From positions 1 to 64,000 of the forward strand of contig NZ_VIDQ01000026.1 in assembly GCF_009760915.1 (NCBI RefSeq): DNA of 64,000 nucleotides. Direction: 5' to 3'. Every line of letters begins with the position of its first letter. Position 1 is the first letter of the stretch. This DNA is from Azohydromonas aeria (GTDB lineage: Bacteria > Pseudomonadota > Gammaproteobacteria > Burkholderiales > Burkholderiaceae_C). The notes beneath the pieces were generated by a model. That model made no database searches. It worked only from the letters and a program-made list of their open reading frames with translations, and was not told the origin of the DNA. The translations under genes and the position numbers were made by a program. Shown one piece after another: positions 49,001-57,429 of this stretch.

Positions 49001-50006
49001 TGACCTGTTCAAGCTGCCCGCGCGCAAGCAAACCAGCGCGCCGCCGGCCACGCATGAAAAATCGCCCGTGCGCGAGCAGGTGATCCACTTCGTCAACAAG
49101 AAGCTGCCCGGCGGCCTGCCGAAGAAGACGGCGCGGGCGCTGCTGGACATCGAGGACAAGAACTACGTCCCGATCATCCGCAACCCGAAGGCGACCACGG
49201 CCGACTCCGAGGCGGTGTTCTACTTCCCGGGCTGCGGCTCGGAGCGCCTCTTCAGCCAGGTGGGCCTGGCCACGCAGGCCATGCTCTGGCACGCGGGCGT
49301 GCAGACGGTGCTGCCGCCGGGCTACCTGTGCTGCGGCTACCCGCAGCGCGGCAGCGGCCAGTTCGAGAAGGCCGAGAAGATCATCACCGACAACCGCGTG
49401 CTGTTCCACCGCGTGGCCAACACGCTCAACTACCTCGACATCAAGACCGTCGTGGTGAGCTGCGGCACCTGCTACGACCAGCTCCAGGGCTACGAGTTCG
49501 ACAAGATCTTCCCCGGCTGCCGCATCGTGGACATCCACGAGTTCCTGCTGGAGAAGGGCATCAAGCTCGACAACGCCGGCACCTACCTCTACCACGACCC
49601 CTGCCACACGCCCATGAAGCAGCAGGAGCCGATGAAGACGGTCAAGGCGCTGCTGGGCGATGGCGTCACGAAGAGCGAGCGCTGCTGCGGCGAGAGCGGC
49701 ACGCTGGGCGTGACCCGGCCCGACATCGCCACGCAGGTGCGCTTCCGCAAGACCGAGGAACTGCGCAAGAGCGAGGCCGCGCTGCGCGCCTCGGGCCAGG
49801 TCGGCGCCGGCGAGGACATCAAGATCCTCACCTCCTGCCCGAGCTGCCTGCAGGGCCTCAGCCGCTACGGCGAGGACCTCGACAGCGGGCTGCTGCAGGC
49901 CGACTACATCGTCATCGAGATGGCCCGCAAGATCCTGGGCGAGAACTGGATGCCCGAGTACGTGGCCCGCGCCAACGCTGGCGGCATCGAGCGCGTGCTG
50001 GTCTGA
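46068..50006 (+). CDS. Large FAD-linked oxidoreductase with Fe-S and cysteine-rich domains (DUF3683/YdiJ-like)
   Basis: 1312 aa fusion. In order: a DUF3683-type N-terminus (to about residue 190), an FAD-binding domain of the GlcD/D-lactate dehydrogenase class ([13 protein letters not shown] near 219), the FAD-oxidase C-terminal domain with [17 protein letters not shown] near 752, two 4Fe-4S motifs ([11 protein letters not shown] near 844 and [11 protein letters not shown] near 905), and paired cysteine-rich CCG domains (FPGCGSERL near 1053, [23 protein letters not shown] near 1205). This is the architecture of membrane-associated 2-hydroxyacid dehydrogenases that pass electrons to quinones; D-lactate or D-2-hydroxyglutarate are candidates. 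Substrate unknown. Confidence 0.9.
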   Translation: MNAPIPVNTLAGAAVAAAVEDAPRLREIPYNYTSFSDREIVARLLGERAWELLLQLREQRQTGRSARMLYEVLGDVWVVQRNPYLQDDLLDNPKRREALIQALHHRLGEIGKRRDPHIDPQRDALVGELLALAGRAVADFGASFTEVDELRRRARRVLGRHTAKDNIKFDGLSRVSHVTDATDWRVEYPFVVLTPDTEAEMAALVAGCVELGLTIIPRGGGTGYTGGAVPLTWKSAVINTEKLEQMTEVELVDLPGVAHKVPTIWTGAGVVTQRVADAAERAGYVFAVDPTSAEASCVGGNIAMNAGGKKAVLWGTALDNLASWRMVTPEAKWLEVVRLEHNLGKIHDAPQVRFELRYFDASGKHLERTETIEVPGSIFRKEGLGKDVTDKFLAGIPGIQKEGCDGLITSARWVVHRMPAYTRTVCLEFFGNAKEAVPSIVEIKDYMFAQAKAGGAILAGLEHLDDRYLKAVGYATKSKRAVANGTGSAAGLPKMVLIGDIVGDDDAAVARATSEVVRLANGRSGEGFVAVSADARKKFWLDRKRTAAIARHTNAFKINEDVVIPLERMGEYTNGIERINIELSLRNKLQLIDALETFFTRGNLPLGKSDDASEIPSAELLEDRVQQALQLLREVRALWSQWLTQLDAAQPEGIRSFFELIQDGTLRASWKTQVYKPLQGLFAGASFAPILAECRRIHQQVLRGRVWVALHMHAGDGNVHTNIPVNSDDYQMLQAAHEAVARIMVLARSLGGVISGEHGIGITKLEFLTDEELQGFADYKRRVDPQGRFNKGKLLRDPHALGPDVRAADLAHAYTPSFGLMGHESLIMQQSDIGAISDSIKDCLRCGKCKPVCATHVPRANLLYSPRNKILATSLLVEAFLYEEQTRRGVSIKHWQEFEDVSDHCTVCHKCATPCPVKIDFGDVSMNMRNLLRKMGQKSFRPGNAAAMFMLNATNPATINLARSAMVDIGFKAQRFANDLFKLPARKQTSAPPATHEKSPVREQVIHFVNKKLPGGLPKKTARALLDIEDKNYVPIIRNPKATTADSEAVFYFPGCGSERLFSQVGLATQAMLWHAGVQTVLPPGYLCCGYPQRGSGQFEKAEKIITDNRVLFHRVANTLNYLDIKTVVVSCGTCYDQLQGYEFDKIFPGCRIVDIHEFLLEKGIKLDNAGTYLYHDPCHTPMKQQEPMKTVKALLGDGVTKSERCCGESGTLGVTRPDIATQVRFRKTEELRKSEAALRASGQVGAGEDIKILTSCPSCLQGLSRYGEDLDSGLLQADYIVIEMARKILGENWMPEYVARANAGGIERVLV

Positions 50007-50042
50007 GGCCCGACGCCGCCGCTGCCCGCGCTGTCGCTGCCG

Positions 50043-50606
50043 TCACGCCTCCTCGTCGGTGGCGTCCGTGGCGCGGCGCCGGGGCCGCGGCGGCGGGGCA
50101 GTGTCGGCCTCGGTGACGGCCGTGGCGTCGCGCTGCGACTGGTACACCTCCATGCGCGCCACCACGCCCAGGATCATCAGCACGATCAGCGTGGCCAGCA
50201 GCCCGGTGGCCTCGCGGCCGGAGCCCACCGCCACGCCGATGGCCGCGGTGGCCCAGATGCTCGCCGCCGTGGTCAGGCCGCGGATCTCGCCCTGGTCGCT
50301 GAGCTTGAGCACCGCGCCCGCGCCCAGGAAGCCGATGCCCGAGATCACGCCCTGCAGCACGCGGCTCATGCCGTCCGCATCCAGCCCGGACTGCGCCGGC
50401 GCCACCACGAACAGCGCCGCGCCCAGCGCCACCAGCATGTGCGTGCGCAGCCCCGCCGCGCTGTGCCGGCGCTCGCGCTCCCAGCCGATGGCCGCGCCCA
50501 GCAGCACCGCCACCACCAGCCGCGTGCTCACCCGCGTCAGCTGCTCCACGTCGTTGAGGTCGGCGAACTCCGAGCGCAGCGTCTCCATCACTTGTGTCCA
50601 ACTCAT
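50043..50606 (-). CDS. MgtC/SapB family membrane protein
   Basis: 187 aa with four or five hydrophobic helices. The MgtC signature is present: RLVVAVLLGAAIGWERERRHSAAGLRTHMLVALGAALF, then GIGFLGAGAVLK and IRGLTTAASIWATAAIGVAVG. The C-terminal ACT-like domain of virulence-type MgtC is absent; instead there is a charged tail. Probably a general membrane-stress or Mg-related protein. A TACGCT box lies 6 nt before its ATG. Confidence 0.88.
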   Translation of the reverse strand: MSWTQVMETLRSEFADLNDVEQLTRVSTRLVVAVLLGAAIGWERERRHSAAGLRTHMLVALGAALFVVAPAQSGLDADGMSRVLQGVISGIGFLGAGAVLKLSDQGEIRGLTTAASIWATAAIGVAVGSGREATGLLATLIVLMILGVVARMEVYQSQRDATAVTEADTAPPPRPRRRATDATDEEA

Positions 50607-50612
50607 GACGTC

Positions 50613-50618
50613 AGCGTA
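50613..50618 (-). promoter_or_regulatory. -10-like box directly before the MgtC-family gene
   Basis: TACGCT on the minus strand, 6 nt (GACGTC) before the ATG. Weak match, included because the spacing repeats that of other genes here. Confidence 0.3.
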
Positions 50619-50684
50619 GCGTCACGGGCCGCACCGTCCATGCCGTGCCTGCACGTGCGCGCGGGCAGGGCTTGCAGCCGGCGG

Positions 50685-50690
50685 GATAAT
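50685..50690 (+). promoter_or_regulatory. -10-like box before the DUF971 gene
   Basis: GATAAT in GCGGGATAATCG, 56 bp before ATG 50747; the likely promoter of the DUF971-ubiE pair. Confidence 0.45.
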
Positions 50691-50746
50691 CGAAGGCTTG
50701 TTGCGCCGCGCGGCGCCCCGTCAGCCCAAGAGTCCCGAGAGTCCCC

Positions 50747-51157
50747 ATGAGCAGCCAAGCCCAGCACCAACCCACCGCACTGACCGTGCACCAGCAGTCC
50801 CGGCAGCTGGAGGTCAGCTTCGACGACGGCTCGACCTTCCGCATCCCCTTCGAGCTGCTGCGCGTGTATTCGCCCTCGGCCGAGGTGCAGGGCCACGGCC
50901 CGGGCCAGGAGGTGCTGCAGACCGGCAAGCGCCACGTCGAGATCACCGCCGTCGAGGCCGTGGGCCACTACGCCGTGCAGCCCACCTTCTCCGACGGCCA
51001 CGACTCCGGCATCTTCACCTGGGAGTACCTGTACTTCCTGGGCTCGCAGCAGGACAAGCTGTGGCAGGACTACGAGGCGCGGCTGCAGGCCGCGGGCGTG
51101 GAGCGCGACGCGCCCATGGCCGAGAAGTCCGGCGGCGCCTGCGGCCATCACCACTGA
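50747..51157 (+). CDS. DUF971 (gamma-butyrobetaine hydroxylase N-terminal-like) protein
   Basis: 136 aa small beta-rich protein: [27 protein letters not shown] near the N-terminus, then [28 protein letters not shown], typical of DUF971. The C-terminal GGACGHHH could bind metal. The family is linked to Fe-S protein maturation in some contexts, but the function is open. Placed before ubiE, as usual in Burkholderiales. Confidence 0.88.
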   Translation: MSSQAQHQPTALTVHQQSRQLEVSFDDGSTFRIPFELLRVYSPSAEVQGHGPGQEVLQTGKRHVEITAVEAVGHYAVQPTFSDGHDSGIFTWEYLYFLGSQQDKLWQDYEARLQAAGVERDAPMAEKSGGACGHHH

Positions 51158-51191
51158 CCCGACCCGACACGACACGAGGCCTTCCCACCCC

Positions 51192-51923
51192 ATGAGCCAG
51201 ACCCATTTCGGTTTCCAGACCGTCGAAGAGCAGGAGAAGGCGCGCCGCGTGCGCGGCGTGTTCGATTCCGTCGCTTCCAAGTACGACGTGATGAACGACT
51301 TGATGTCCATGGGCCTGCACCGCGCCTGGAAGGCCTATGCCGTGGCGGTGGCCAACCTGCGCGAGGGCCAGCGCGTGCTCGACATCGCCGGCGGCACCGG
51401 CGACCTGGCGCGCGCCTTCGCGCCCAGGGTCGGCACGAGCGGCCTGGTGGTGCACACCGACATCAACGAGGCCATGCTGCGCACCGGGCGCGACCGGCTG
51501 CTCGACTCCGGGCTGGTGCTGCCCACGACCATCTGCGACGCCGAAAAGCTGCCGTTTCCCGACGGCAGCTTCGACCTGGTGAGCGTGGCCTTCGGCCTGC
51601 GCAACATGACGCACAAGGACGCCGCGCTGGCCGAGATGGCGCGCGTGCTCAAGCCCGGCGGCCGGCTCATGGTGCTGGAGTTCTCCAAGGTGGCCGCGCC
51701 GCTGCAGAAGGCCTACGACTGGTACTCGTTCCAGGTGCTGCCGCGCCTGGGCAAGCTCGTGGCCGGCGACGCCGACAGCTACCGCTACCTGGCCGAGTCG
51801 ATCCGCATGCACCCGGACCAGGCCACGCTCAAGGCCATGATGAAGACGGCCGGCTTCGGCCACGTGGACGTGCACAACCTCAGCGCCGGCGTGGTGGCGC
51901 TGCACGTGGGCATCAAGTGCTGA
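51192..51923 (+). CDS. ubiE: Ubiquinone/menaquinone methyltransferase UbiE
   Basis: 243 aa SAM-dependent C-methyltransferase of quinone synthesis. Begins with [43 protein letters not shown] motif [15 protein letters not shown] near residue 63; [24 protein letters not shown] near 133; C-terminal [14 protein letters not shown]. Its last 11 bp overlap the end of convergent pssE. The ubiJ-ubiB genes that usually follow are absent, marking the edge of the polysaccharide locus. Confidence 0.96.
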   Translation: MSQTHFGFQTVEEQEKARRVRGVFDSVASKYDVMNDLMSMGLHRAWKAYAVAVANLREGQRVLDIAGGTGDLARAFAPRVGTSGLVVHTDINEAMLRTGRDRLLDSGLVLPTTICDAEKLPFPDGSFDLVSVAFGLRNMTHKDAALAEMARVLKPGGRLMVLEFSKVAAPLQKAYDWYSFQVLPRLGKLVAGDADSYRYLAESIRMHPDQATLKAMMKTAGFGHVDVHNLSAGVVALHVGIKC

Positions 51924-52398
51924 GCTGAGAGGTCAGGAACTGCCCGATGCGCTGGGCCAGCCGCTGCGGCGCGGCCACGCGCTGGCGCGGCTCGAAGCCG
52001 CGCAGCGCCTGCAGCTGCGCCGGGATCTGGTCCAGCTCGTACGCCACCAGCACGTGCTGCAGCTCCTCGAAGCGGCGCGCAGTGGCGATCTGGTGGTCGT
52101 TGACATGCTCGCCGTGGCGCGCCAGCCGCGGCACCACCAGCAGCCGCTTGCCGTGCTGCAGCGCCATGGCGATCGTGCCGGCGCCCGCATGGCTGACCAG
52201 CCGCTCGGCGCGGCCGAACAGGCCCTCGAACTCGCGCCGCGACAGGAAGCGGTGGAACGGCATGTGCCGCGGCTCGTACCGGCCATCGCCGATCTGCGCC
52301 ACCACCTCGTCGTCGAGCCGGCCCGCGCCCGCGAGTTCATCGACCTCGCGCACCAGCCGGTCGAAGGGAAACATGCTGCCGACGGTGAGCAGGATCAC
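51913..52398 (-). CDS. pssE: Glycosyltransferase subunit PssE (Alg13-like)
   Basis: 161 aa. C-terminal GT28 half-domain: [18 protein letters not shown] at the start, [12 protein letters not shown] near residue 72, [16 protein letters not shown] near 90. It carries the nucleotide-sugar-binding half of a split transferase whose partner is the upstream pssD. Start GTG 52398 (GTGA overlap with pssD) has GGGGAGG as ribosome-binding site. Last gene of the leftward operon; its end overlaps ubiE by 11 bp. Confidence 0.88.
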   Translation of the reverse strand: MILLTVGSMFPFDRLVREVDELAGAGRLDDEVVAQIGDGRYEPRHMPFHRFLSRREFEGLFGRAERLVSHAGAGTIAMALQHGKRLLVVPRLARHGEHVNDHQIATARRFEELQHVLVAYELDQIPAQLQALRGFEPRQRVAAPQRLAQRIGQFLTSQLST

Positions 52399-52859
52399 AA
52401 CACCTCCCCGGCGTACTCCACGCCCGGATAGCGCGCCGCCACCGCCGGCCACTGCGCCAAGCACAGGTCGGCGACGCGGCGCATCAGCCGCCCGCTGACC
52501 GACAGCGCCTCGATCTGCGCCACGCTGTCGATCCACACCACCTTGGCGCCCAGCAGCTTCGACCAGATGCAGAACAGCGCCAGCGGCATGGAGCCGGTGG
52601 TCACCACCACGTCCGGGCGCTCGCGCCAAGCCAGCCACAGCGTGCGGCCCAGCACCGCCACCGCCTGTAACGGCTTGCGCCGGTCGCACTCGCCCACCAC
52701 ATGCACCGGGCAGCCGCCAGCCTCGAAGCCCGAGGCCGCGATAGCCATGGTCGTGACGTAGGCGGCGGGCTGCGCCGGCCAGGCGTCCTGGGCATGGCGC
52801 AGCAGGATCTGCAGTTCATTGGCATGCCCGCCCGCCGAGGCGCCGACCACCAGCTTCAT
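52395..52859 (-). CDS. pssD: Glycosyltransferase subunit PssD (Alg14-like)
   Basis: 154 aa. The first residues VVGASAGGHANELQILL are the Alg14/PssD-type GGH-x-EL motif; DVVVTTGSMPLALFCIWSKLLGAKVVWIDSVAQ follows. It should recruit PssE to the membrane and form an active transferase adding the second sugar to the lipid-linked repeat unit. Overlaps its neighbours by 4 bp on both sides. Confidence 0.88.
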   Translation of the reverse strand: MKLVVGASAGGHANELQILLRHAQDAWPAQPAAYVTTMAIAASGFEAGGCPVHVVGECDRRKPLQAVAVLGRTLWLAWRERPDVVVTTGSMPLALFCIWSKLLGAKVVWIDSVAQIEALSVSGRLMRRVADLCLAQWPAVAARYPGVEYAGEVL

Positions 52860-53785
52860 GCCAGCGCCATGCTCATCTGGTCGATGAGCTGCTTGGTGTG
52901 ACGGATATTGGCGCGCGACGACGCGCCGAACACGATCGATTCGATGCGCGGCTGGCCGCAAACGTAGGCCACGGCCTCCTCGGGTGGAATGGCGCCCGAG
53001 GCCAATACCGACATCGCCACCGGCCGGAAACGCCGCTGCGCGATGGCCTGCTCGTAAGCGGGAATGCCGCCGCACATGCGAAAACCGATCTTGTTGATGT
53101 TGGCGCAGACGATCGGGTTCTCGATGCCCAATTCGTCGAGCACGTCCAGCAGCCGAGGCAGGTTCATGGTGATGTAGCCCGGCTCGGCACCATAGGCCTT
53201 GCGCACATGGTCGTGGAACATGCGCAATACCGGTTTCAGATTCAAGCCTAGGAAAAGATCGGTGATCACGTTCTGAAGAAAGATCACCGGCGTGTTCAGG
53301 CCGCGGAACATTTTCATTTCCGCATCGACCAGCAACTGCAAAATCTTTTCGATGTCCTTGTTGGCCAGCGCCATGCCGCCCTTGAGCATCGCGCCCAGCG
53401 AGTTTTCCTCGGGCAAGAACTTGCGCAGCGCTTCGAGCATGCCATGCTCGGTCACGGCATTGGCATACTTGTGCGCATAGGGCATGCAGGGGTAGAACGT
53501 GTAGTCCGGATATTTTTCCCGGTTGGCACGGAAATGATCGCAAACTTCCGCCACGCGGTCATGCGTGGTGCACATGAAGGTGCGAATGCCCTCCTGGTAA
53601 GCCGCATCCAGCACCTGGATGATGGCGGCCGTGTCCTGAAAACGCATGGCCTGCGCCCGCGCCTTTTCCTCGGACATGTGGTTCACGCCAAAAAACTGGT
53701 TGTCGCCAAAAAGCACCCGATCCATGCCATTCACTCCGGCCCGAGGTTTCAAAAGGGGTTGAACGTCACCGCGCGGCGTGCTCAT
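52856..53785 (-). CDS. Unassigned TIM-barrel-like protein (distantly aldo/keto reductase-like)
   Basis: 309 aa, soluble. It starts with a family-unusual VLFGDNQFFGVNHMSEEKA and ends with IESIVFGASSRANIRHTKQL, echoing the start and the cofactor-binding end of aldo/keto reductases. The AKR Tyr/Lys/His/Asp set cannot be located, so catalysis may differ. It lies between a Gfo/Idh/MocA oxidoreductase and pssD with ATGA overlaps both sides, so it belongs to the polysaccharide operon. Lower GC than core genes. Function unknown. Confidence 0.75.
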   Translation of the reverse strand: MSTPRGDVQPLLKPRAGVNGMDRVLFGDNQFFGVNHMSEEKARAQAMRFQDTAAIIQVLDAAYQEGIRTFMCTTHDRVAEVCDHFRANREKYPDYTFYPCMPYAHKYANAVTEHGMLEALRKFLPEENSLGAMLKGGMALANKDIEKILQLLVDAEMKMFRGLNTPVIFLQNVITDLFLGLNLKPVLRMFHDHVRKAYGAEPGYITMNLPRLLDVLDELGIENPIVCANINKIGFRMCGGIPAYEQAIAQRRFRPVAMSVLASGAIPPEEAVAYVCGQPRIESIVFGASSRANIRHTKQLIDQMSMALA

Positions 53786-54894
53786 GGCCGCTCCCCGACC
53801 AGGCGGGCCCAGAGTTTTCCGCGCCGTGCCGGCGTGGGCGTGGGGGTGGAGTGAATTCCCGCGGCGCGCTGCGCGGCCGGCACATTCTCGGCTTCGAGCA
53901 GCATGGCCACCAGCCGGTCGGTTTCCAGGGCGGAGCGGAAGGAATTCTCGCCGTCAAGCCGGCCGTGCTTGATGTTCTGCACGAAATGGTCCACCTGCGC
54001 CGAATACTCCTCGCCGCGCAGGTAGTACCAGACCTCCTGCGTCAAATCCGTGGTGTAGCGCACCGACCAGCCCTTGGGCGCGCCGGGAAGGGCGTCGTGC
54101 GGCTCGCGCAGGTAAATCTGGCATTCCTGCCGGTCGGCCGTGAGGCGGCCGCGCGTGCCCCATACCGACAGGGTCGTGGACATTTTCCGGTGGCTGTCGT
54201 CGCTCCAGTTGACGCTGAGTTGCGCGCTGGCGCCATTGGGATACCGGAACAGCGCGTAAACCTCGTCGTCCACGTCGCGCGAGAACACGCTGTGGCGCGC
54301 CACGCCCTGCACGCCGGCGGGCGTGCCGGCCACGAAGTTGAGCAGGTCCAGCGCGTGGCAGGCGTAGTCGTAGAGCGCGCCGCCGCCCTCGGTCTTGGCC
54401 GAGCGCCAGGTCGAGCCGCTGGGGCGCAGCACCACGGGGCCGTAGGCCTCGGCACGCACGTGGTGCACCTCGCCCAGCGCGCCGCTGGCCACGATGCGCG
54501 CCGCCTCGCGGAAGGCGCCGACGAAACGGTAGTGGTAGCCCACCTGGTTCACCAGCCGCCGCTGCTCGGCCTGCTCGGCCAGCGGCACGCCCTCGGCCGG
54601 GTCGAGCACGAAAGGCTTCTCGCAGAACACGTGCAGCCCGCGGTCCAGGGCCTTCTTCACCATCGCGGCATGGATCCGGGACGGCGTGGCGATGATCAGC
54701 GCCTCCAGGCTCTCCTCGGCCAGCAGGCGGTCGAAATCGGCGTAGCACTTGAGCCCGGCATATTGCGACAGCACGTCGGTGAGATAAGTATTCGAATCGC
54801 AGCCGGCGACCAGCTCGATATCGGGGTGGGCACGCGCGATGGCCAGATGGGACAACCCCATCTTGCCCAGGCCCAATACTGCAGTTTTAATCAT
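53782..54894 (-). CDS. Gfo/Idh/MocA-family sugar oxidoreductase
   Basis: 370 aa. N-terminal NAD(P)-binding fold AVLGLGKMGLSHLAIARAH (residues 5-23), the conserved CEKPF with its catalytic Lys near 95, then the C-terminal alpha/beta domain with GYHYRFVGAFREAARIV and ALYDYACHALDLLNF. It probably oxidises or reduces a nucleotide-sugar or precursor for the polymer; substrate unknown. ATG 54894 begins directly with MIKTAVLG; the upstream in-frame extension is unlikely. Confidence 0.88.
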   Translation of the reverse strand: MIKTAVLGLGKMGLSHLAIARAHPDIELVAGCDSNTYLTDVLSQYAGLKCYADFDRLLAEESLEALIIATPSRIHAAMVKKALDRGLHVFCEKPFVLDPAEGVPLAEQAEQRRLVNQVGYHYRFVGAFREAARIVASGALGEVHHVRAEAYGPVVLRPSGSTWRSAKTEGGGALYDYACHALDLLNFVAGTPAGVQGVARHSVFSRDVDDEVYALFRYPNGASAQLSVNWSDDSHRKMSTTLSVWGTRGRLTADRQECQIYLREPHDALPGAPKGWSVRYTTDLTQEVWYYLRGEEYSAQVDHFVQNIKHGRLDGENSFRSALETDRLVAMLLEAENVPAAQRAAGIHSTPTPTPARRGKLWARLVGERP

Positions 54895-54935
54895 GCTCTG
54901 TTTCCTGCTGCCAATGATCTGATTTGCCGTGCCGC

Positions 54936-56030
54936 TCAGGACACGACCTGCGCATAGACTTCGGACACTCCCCGGGCCATGCTGCGTGACGAATAGCGCT
55001 GCGACTGCACCTGGTAGGCGTTTTCGCGCAATGAATGCCAGTCGTGGCGCCCGTCCATCAGCGCAGCAATTTCCACGGCCAGTGCCTGCTCGTCGCCGGC
55101 CGGCACCACCAGGCCGGTCCGGCCGTGCTCCAATACTTCCGGAATGCCTTCCACGTCCGAGGCTGCGACCGGCACGCCGGCCGCCATGGCTTCCAGTACG
55201 GCCATCGGCATGCCTTCGCCATACAAGCTCGGCAATACCATCAGGTCCAGGCCGGACAAAGCCTTGTTCACGTCGCGCGTGAAACCCTGCCATTCGACGT
55301 GGGCCTCGATGCCGAGCGAGTTTGCCAGGGCTTTCATGTCCTGCTCATAGGCCGGCGTCTCGAAACCACCCACCGCGACGATGCGAAAGGAGCGCCGCTG
55401 TGCCAGCAATAGCGCCGCGGCGCGCAGCAATATCTCCAGCCCTTTTCTCGGTCGGAACAGCGCCACCGTGCCGATGCGCCAGGGTGCGCTCGGGGGCGGG
55501 CGCTGCGGCAAGGGGCCGGGCGTGGGCACGCCATTGGGCACCGTGAATATGCGCTCCGGCGGAAAACCCTGTCCGACCAGATAGCGCTCCAGGCTGCGCG
55601 ACACCGGAATCACGGCCGGCAGCGACGCGGCGCTCCAGCGCTCGACCATGCTGTTGACGCGATTCATGAACCGGGCCTCGCCGTCGCGCGCCGCCGGGCT
55701 GTGCACGTGGTGAACCATCGGCACGCCGGAAATCGCGCTGACGATGCGCCCGATCATGGCGCCGCGCGGAGAATGGGTGTGCAGCAATTGAAAATGCCCG
55801 TCGCGTACCAGAGCGGCCACGCGGCGCGCCTGGCCCAGATCCAGGCGGTGGCGCATCGGCATTTCATGCAGGCAAATGTCCTGGCCCGAGCGCAAGGCCG
55901 GAAACTTGTTCGGCTTGAAGCAGACAAAATCCACCTCGTGGCCCAGCTCGCTCAGGCCGAGGGCGAGCAGATCCTGCACCTTCTCGGCGCCGGCATAATA
56001 TTCGCCATTGATGATGTGCAAGACCTTCAA
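54936..56030 (-). CDS. Glycosyltransferase family 4 (GT-B)
   Basis: 364 aa from TTG 56030, where the family-typical KVLHIINGEYYAGAEKVQDLL begins; GGAG lies upstream. An in-frame TTG at 56141 would add 37 residues that do not look like part of the fold. HTHSPRGAMIGRIVS and the E-x7-E motif in LYGEGMPMAVLEAMAAG (near residue 283) mark a retaining GT4. First gene of the leftward sugar-assembly operon. GC is clearly lower than in core genes. Confidence 0.88.
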   Translation of the reverse strand: MKVLHIINGEYYAGAEKVQDLLALGLSELGHEVDFVCFKPNKFPALRSGQDICLHEMPMRHRLDLGQARRVAALVRDGHFQLLHTHSPRGAMIGRIVSAISGVPMVHHVHSPAARDGEARFMNRVNSMVERWSAASLPAVIPVSRSLERYLVGQGFPPERIFTVPNGVPTPGPLPQRPPPSAPWRIGTVALFRPRKGLEILLRAAALLLAQRRSFRIVAVGGFETPAYEQDMKALANSLGIEAHVEWQGFTRDVNKALSGLDLMVLPSLYGEGMPMAVLEAMAAGVPVAASDVEGIPEVLEHGRTGLVVPAGDEQALAVEIAALMDGRHDWHSLRENAYQVQSQRYSSRSMARGVSEVYAQVVS

Positions 56031-56454
56031 TGAAATGCTCCATTCACGAAATGAATCCGGGTGAAATACGATTGAAGGTGGGCGGCCGAATAACAGGCCG
56101 GCATGAAACCAGAGGCTGGATCGGACGGCGCCGCCTGGCAATTGGTGTTCCCAAATAACATGGGTTTCAAAGATTTACGTCAGGAACATTTCGCTTCCAA
56201 TAAGGTGGGGCCGGTTAGACCTTAGCACCCGCACCGGCCTGAATCGCGCCCGAGATAAGGGTGCGAAAAGTGTTGGGGAAACCCCTGTTCTCGTTAATAC
56301 CCGTGTTCATGGGGCTGCGGCGTCTGCGTCAGCGGCGGTTTACTCGCACCCATCGTGTGCATCGACTGCAGGCCGCAACGTTGACTTCCAGAAAATCCGT
56401 CCCGACCGCGGCAATAAACGGTTCGTGCAATTGATTCACCGGAGCGCACAACCC
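56031..56454. promoter_or_regulatory. Divergent regulatory region of the exopolysaccharide locus
   Basis: The only gap over 300 bp in the window, and AT-richer than its surroundings. It separates the leftward GT4 operon from rightward epsD. Seen: GCACCC (56225-56230) with GGGTGC (56259-56264), GGGG-AAA-CCCC (56275-56285), TTGACT (56381-56386), and CGTTAATACC near 56291. No complete -35/-10 pair stands out on either strand, suggesting an activator or an alternative sigma factor. Confidence 0.6.
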
Positions 56455-57429
56455 ATGTCGACGTCGCCCATCAAATCTTCCCCTGGCTTTATCCGTCCGC
56501 TGGGCCTGGCCCTGGCCCTTGCCCTCGGGCTGCTGTCTGCCTGTGGTGACCGCAACCCCAAGGCGGCCTCGCAGGTCGCCGTGCGCGTCAACAACGACGA
56601 AATCTCGGTGCACCAGGTCAATTTCGTGCTGCAGCAGCAGGACACGCCGCAGGAGTCGCTCGACGCCGCCAGCCGCCAGGTGCTGAACCGCCTGGTCGAC
56701 CAGGAGCTGGCGCTGCAGAAGGCGCTGGAGCTCAAGATCGACCGCCAGCCCGCCGTGCTGCAGGCCCTGGAGGCGGCGCGGCGCGAGGTGCTGGCGCGCG
56801 CCTACGTCGAGCGCATCGGCGAGGCCGTGCTCAAGCCCACTGCGGCCGAGATCGAACAGTTCTACAAGGACAAACCGGCGCTGTTCAGCGAGCGCCGCAT
56901 CTACCAGCTTCAGGAGCTCAACATCGAGGCCAAGCCGGAGCAGCTGCCCGAGATCACGAAGAAGCTGGCCGCGGCCAAGGACCTGGGCGAATTCGCGGAA
57001 TACCTGAAATCGCAGAACCTGCGTTTCGCGCAAAACCGCGCCGTGCGTGCTGCCGAGCAGTTGCCGATGGAGCAGCTCAAGGAATTTGCCACCATGCGCG
57101 ACGGCCAGGCCCGGCTGGTGGCCACGCCCACCGGCGCGGCCGTCATCATGCTGGTGAAATCCCAGAGCCAGCCGGTGTCCCTGGAAAAGGCCCAGCCCGC
57201 CATCGAGCAGTATCTGCTGACCCAGCGCCGCCGCGAGGTGGTGGAAAACGACATCAAGGATTTGCGCGCTGCGGCCAAGATCGAATATGTCGGCAAGTTT
57301 GCCGAGCCTGCCGCCTCCGCGGTGGCCACCAGTCTCAGGAACGGGTCCGGCGAACCCGCTACGCCCGGCGCACCGGCCCCCGTGTCGGAGTCGTCGCCCA
57401 TTGTCAGTGGATCGGGAGTGAACAAATGA
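56455..57429 (+). CDS. epsD: EpsD-family peptidyl-prolyl cis-trans isomerase, lipoprotein
   Basis: 324 aa. Signal with lipobox LSAC near residue 28, so anchored to a membrane in the periplasm. SurA-like N-terminal helices (VAVRVNNDEISVHQVNFVL to about residue 160) and a degenerate parvulin domain with LFSERRIYQLQELNI near 142. The Thr/Pro/Ser-rich tail after 300 is flexible. EpsD is encoded with EpsE/F/G in XrtB loci and probably helps fold export components. Start ATG 56455 follows GGAG; stop overlaps epsE. Confidence 0.88.
   Translation: MSTSPIKSSPGFIRPLGLALALALGLLSACGDRNPKAASQVAVRVNNDEISVHQVNFVLQQQDTPQESLDAASRQVLNRLVDQELALQKALELKIDRQPAVLQALEAARREVLARAYVERIGEAVLKPTAAEIEQFYKDKPALFSERRIYQLQELNIEAKPEQLPEITKKLAAAKDLGEFAEYLKSQNLRFAQNRAVRAAEQLPMEQLKEFATMRDGQARLVATPTGAAVIMLVKSQSQPVSLEKAQPAIEQYLLTQRRREVVENDIKDLRAAAKIEYVGKFAEPAASAVATSLRNGSGEPATPGAPAPVSESSPIVSGSGVNK

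Noticed and set aside
46035-49607. A 1190-codon minus-strand frame opposite the FAD/Fe-S oxidoreductase
   Set aside because: Same reason: an antisense shadow of a well-supported gene with a repetitive composition and no recognisable fold.
56031-56141. 37-residue N-terminal extension of the GT4 glycosyltransferase from TTG 56141
   Set aside because: The extension does not resemble the family N-terminus, lacks a ribosome-binding site, and a TTG with upstream GGAG lies exactly where the fold begins.
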